Assembly: GCF_030731595.1 (NCBI RefSeq) | Contig: NZ_JANQTS010000075.1 | Location: forward strand, 1 to 43,813 | Reading direction: 5' to 3' | Source: Yoonia sp. | GTDB lineage: Bacteria; Pseudomonadota; Alphaproteobacteria; Rhodobacterales; Rhodobacteraceae | Length of the DNA stretch: 43,813 bases | Shown: piece after piece, positions 43,751-43,813 of the stretch | How the letters are laid out: each line of letters starts with the position of its first letter | Numbering within the stretch: the stretch's first letter is position 1 | Notes under the pieces: model-generated | Databases searched by the model: none | What the model was told of the DNA's origin: nothing | The model's input: only the letters and a program-made list of their open reading frames with translations | Position numbers and translations under genes: made by a program

Positions 43751-43813
43751 ACAGGGCAAAAGACGTGGGTCTGGGTGGTCACGGTTTCTGCGTCAAAGCG
43801 AAAACCATTGGCA

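Noticed and set aside
1..43813. CRISPR arrays, insertion sequences, prophage or rRNA genes
   Set aside because: No regularly spaced repeats, transposase, phage-structural or rRNA sequence was recognised on reading the window.
43751..43813. Start of a further gene at the right edge
   Set aside because: Open frames exist on both strands in the last 63 bp, but none shows a ribosome-binding site or recognisable protein sequence, so none is called.

Overview
The window looks like a chromosomal segment of an alphaproteobacterium of the Rhodobacteraceae (Roseobacter-type marine bacteria). This rests on high-GC coding sequence, tightly overlapping operons, and characteristic neighbourhoods: cdd-deoA-deoB-add-upp, a MerR-controlled beta-oxidation operon, an STAS-cheYAWRYxBD chemotaxis operon, and YjbH/YjbF surface-polysaccharide genes. 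No insertion sequence, prophage, integrase or CRISPR array is visible. Species cannot be told from the sequence alone.

Layout. 1-395 is the 5' end of a malic enzyme gene (minus), separated by a perfect 20-bp palindrome from a VOC/cupin protein (519-1604). 1665-6150 is a nucleoside-salvage operon (cytidine deaminase, thymidine phosphorylase, phosphopentomutase, adenosine deaminase, uracil phosphoribosyltransferase) that feeds pentose phosphate and free bases into metabolism. 6156-8899 (minus) holds a membrane-anchored protein that resembles an M48 peptidase with a destroyed HExxH, then a medium/short-chain acyl-CoA synthetase. 8991-9884 is a DMT permease. 10075-17633 (minus) is a fatty-acid degradation operon: two paralogous MerR regulators, acyl-CoA dehydrogenase, GST, thiolase, an NTF2-like protein and a hydratase/dehydrogenase fusion. 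Both MerR genes carry a near-identical candidate operator upstream. Divergently, two hotdog thioesterases and a MATE exporter follow (17780-20047), then pyrD and a DUF952 protein (minus), a periplasmic 5'-nucleotidase with a strong terminator, tRNA-Gly(TCC), an MsbA-type ABC exporter, another acyl-CoA synthetase and a hydroxyisobutyrate-dehydrogenase-family enzyme.

28240-34809 (minus) is a complete chemotaxis core without a receptor: STAS protein, CheY, CheA, CheW, CheR, a second CheY, an unnamed 127-aa protein, CheB and CheD. The unnamed protein carries a DxxxQ helix like the phosphatase site of CheZ, so it may be the missing signal terminator. The CheB receiver domain has lost its acidic pocket. 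35060-37698 encodes YjbH and the lipoprotein YjbF. 37854-39380 (minus) is malonyl-CoA synthetase.

The most interesting region is the right end, 39573-43750 and probably beyond. It is a tightly packed plus-strand operon encoding a membrane-anchored OmpA-like protein, a two-helix XpaC-like membrane protein, a secreted substrate-binding-protein/OmpA fusion, a membrane-anchored von Willebrand A protein with an intact MIDAS, and a Coq4-like protein with an exact HDxxH-x11-E metal motif. XpaC partners TelA (toxic-anion resistance) elsewhere, so this may be an envelope stress or metal-sensing system whose TelA gene lies just outside the window. That last point is inference.
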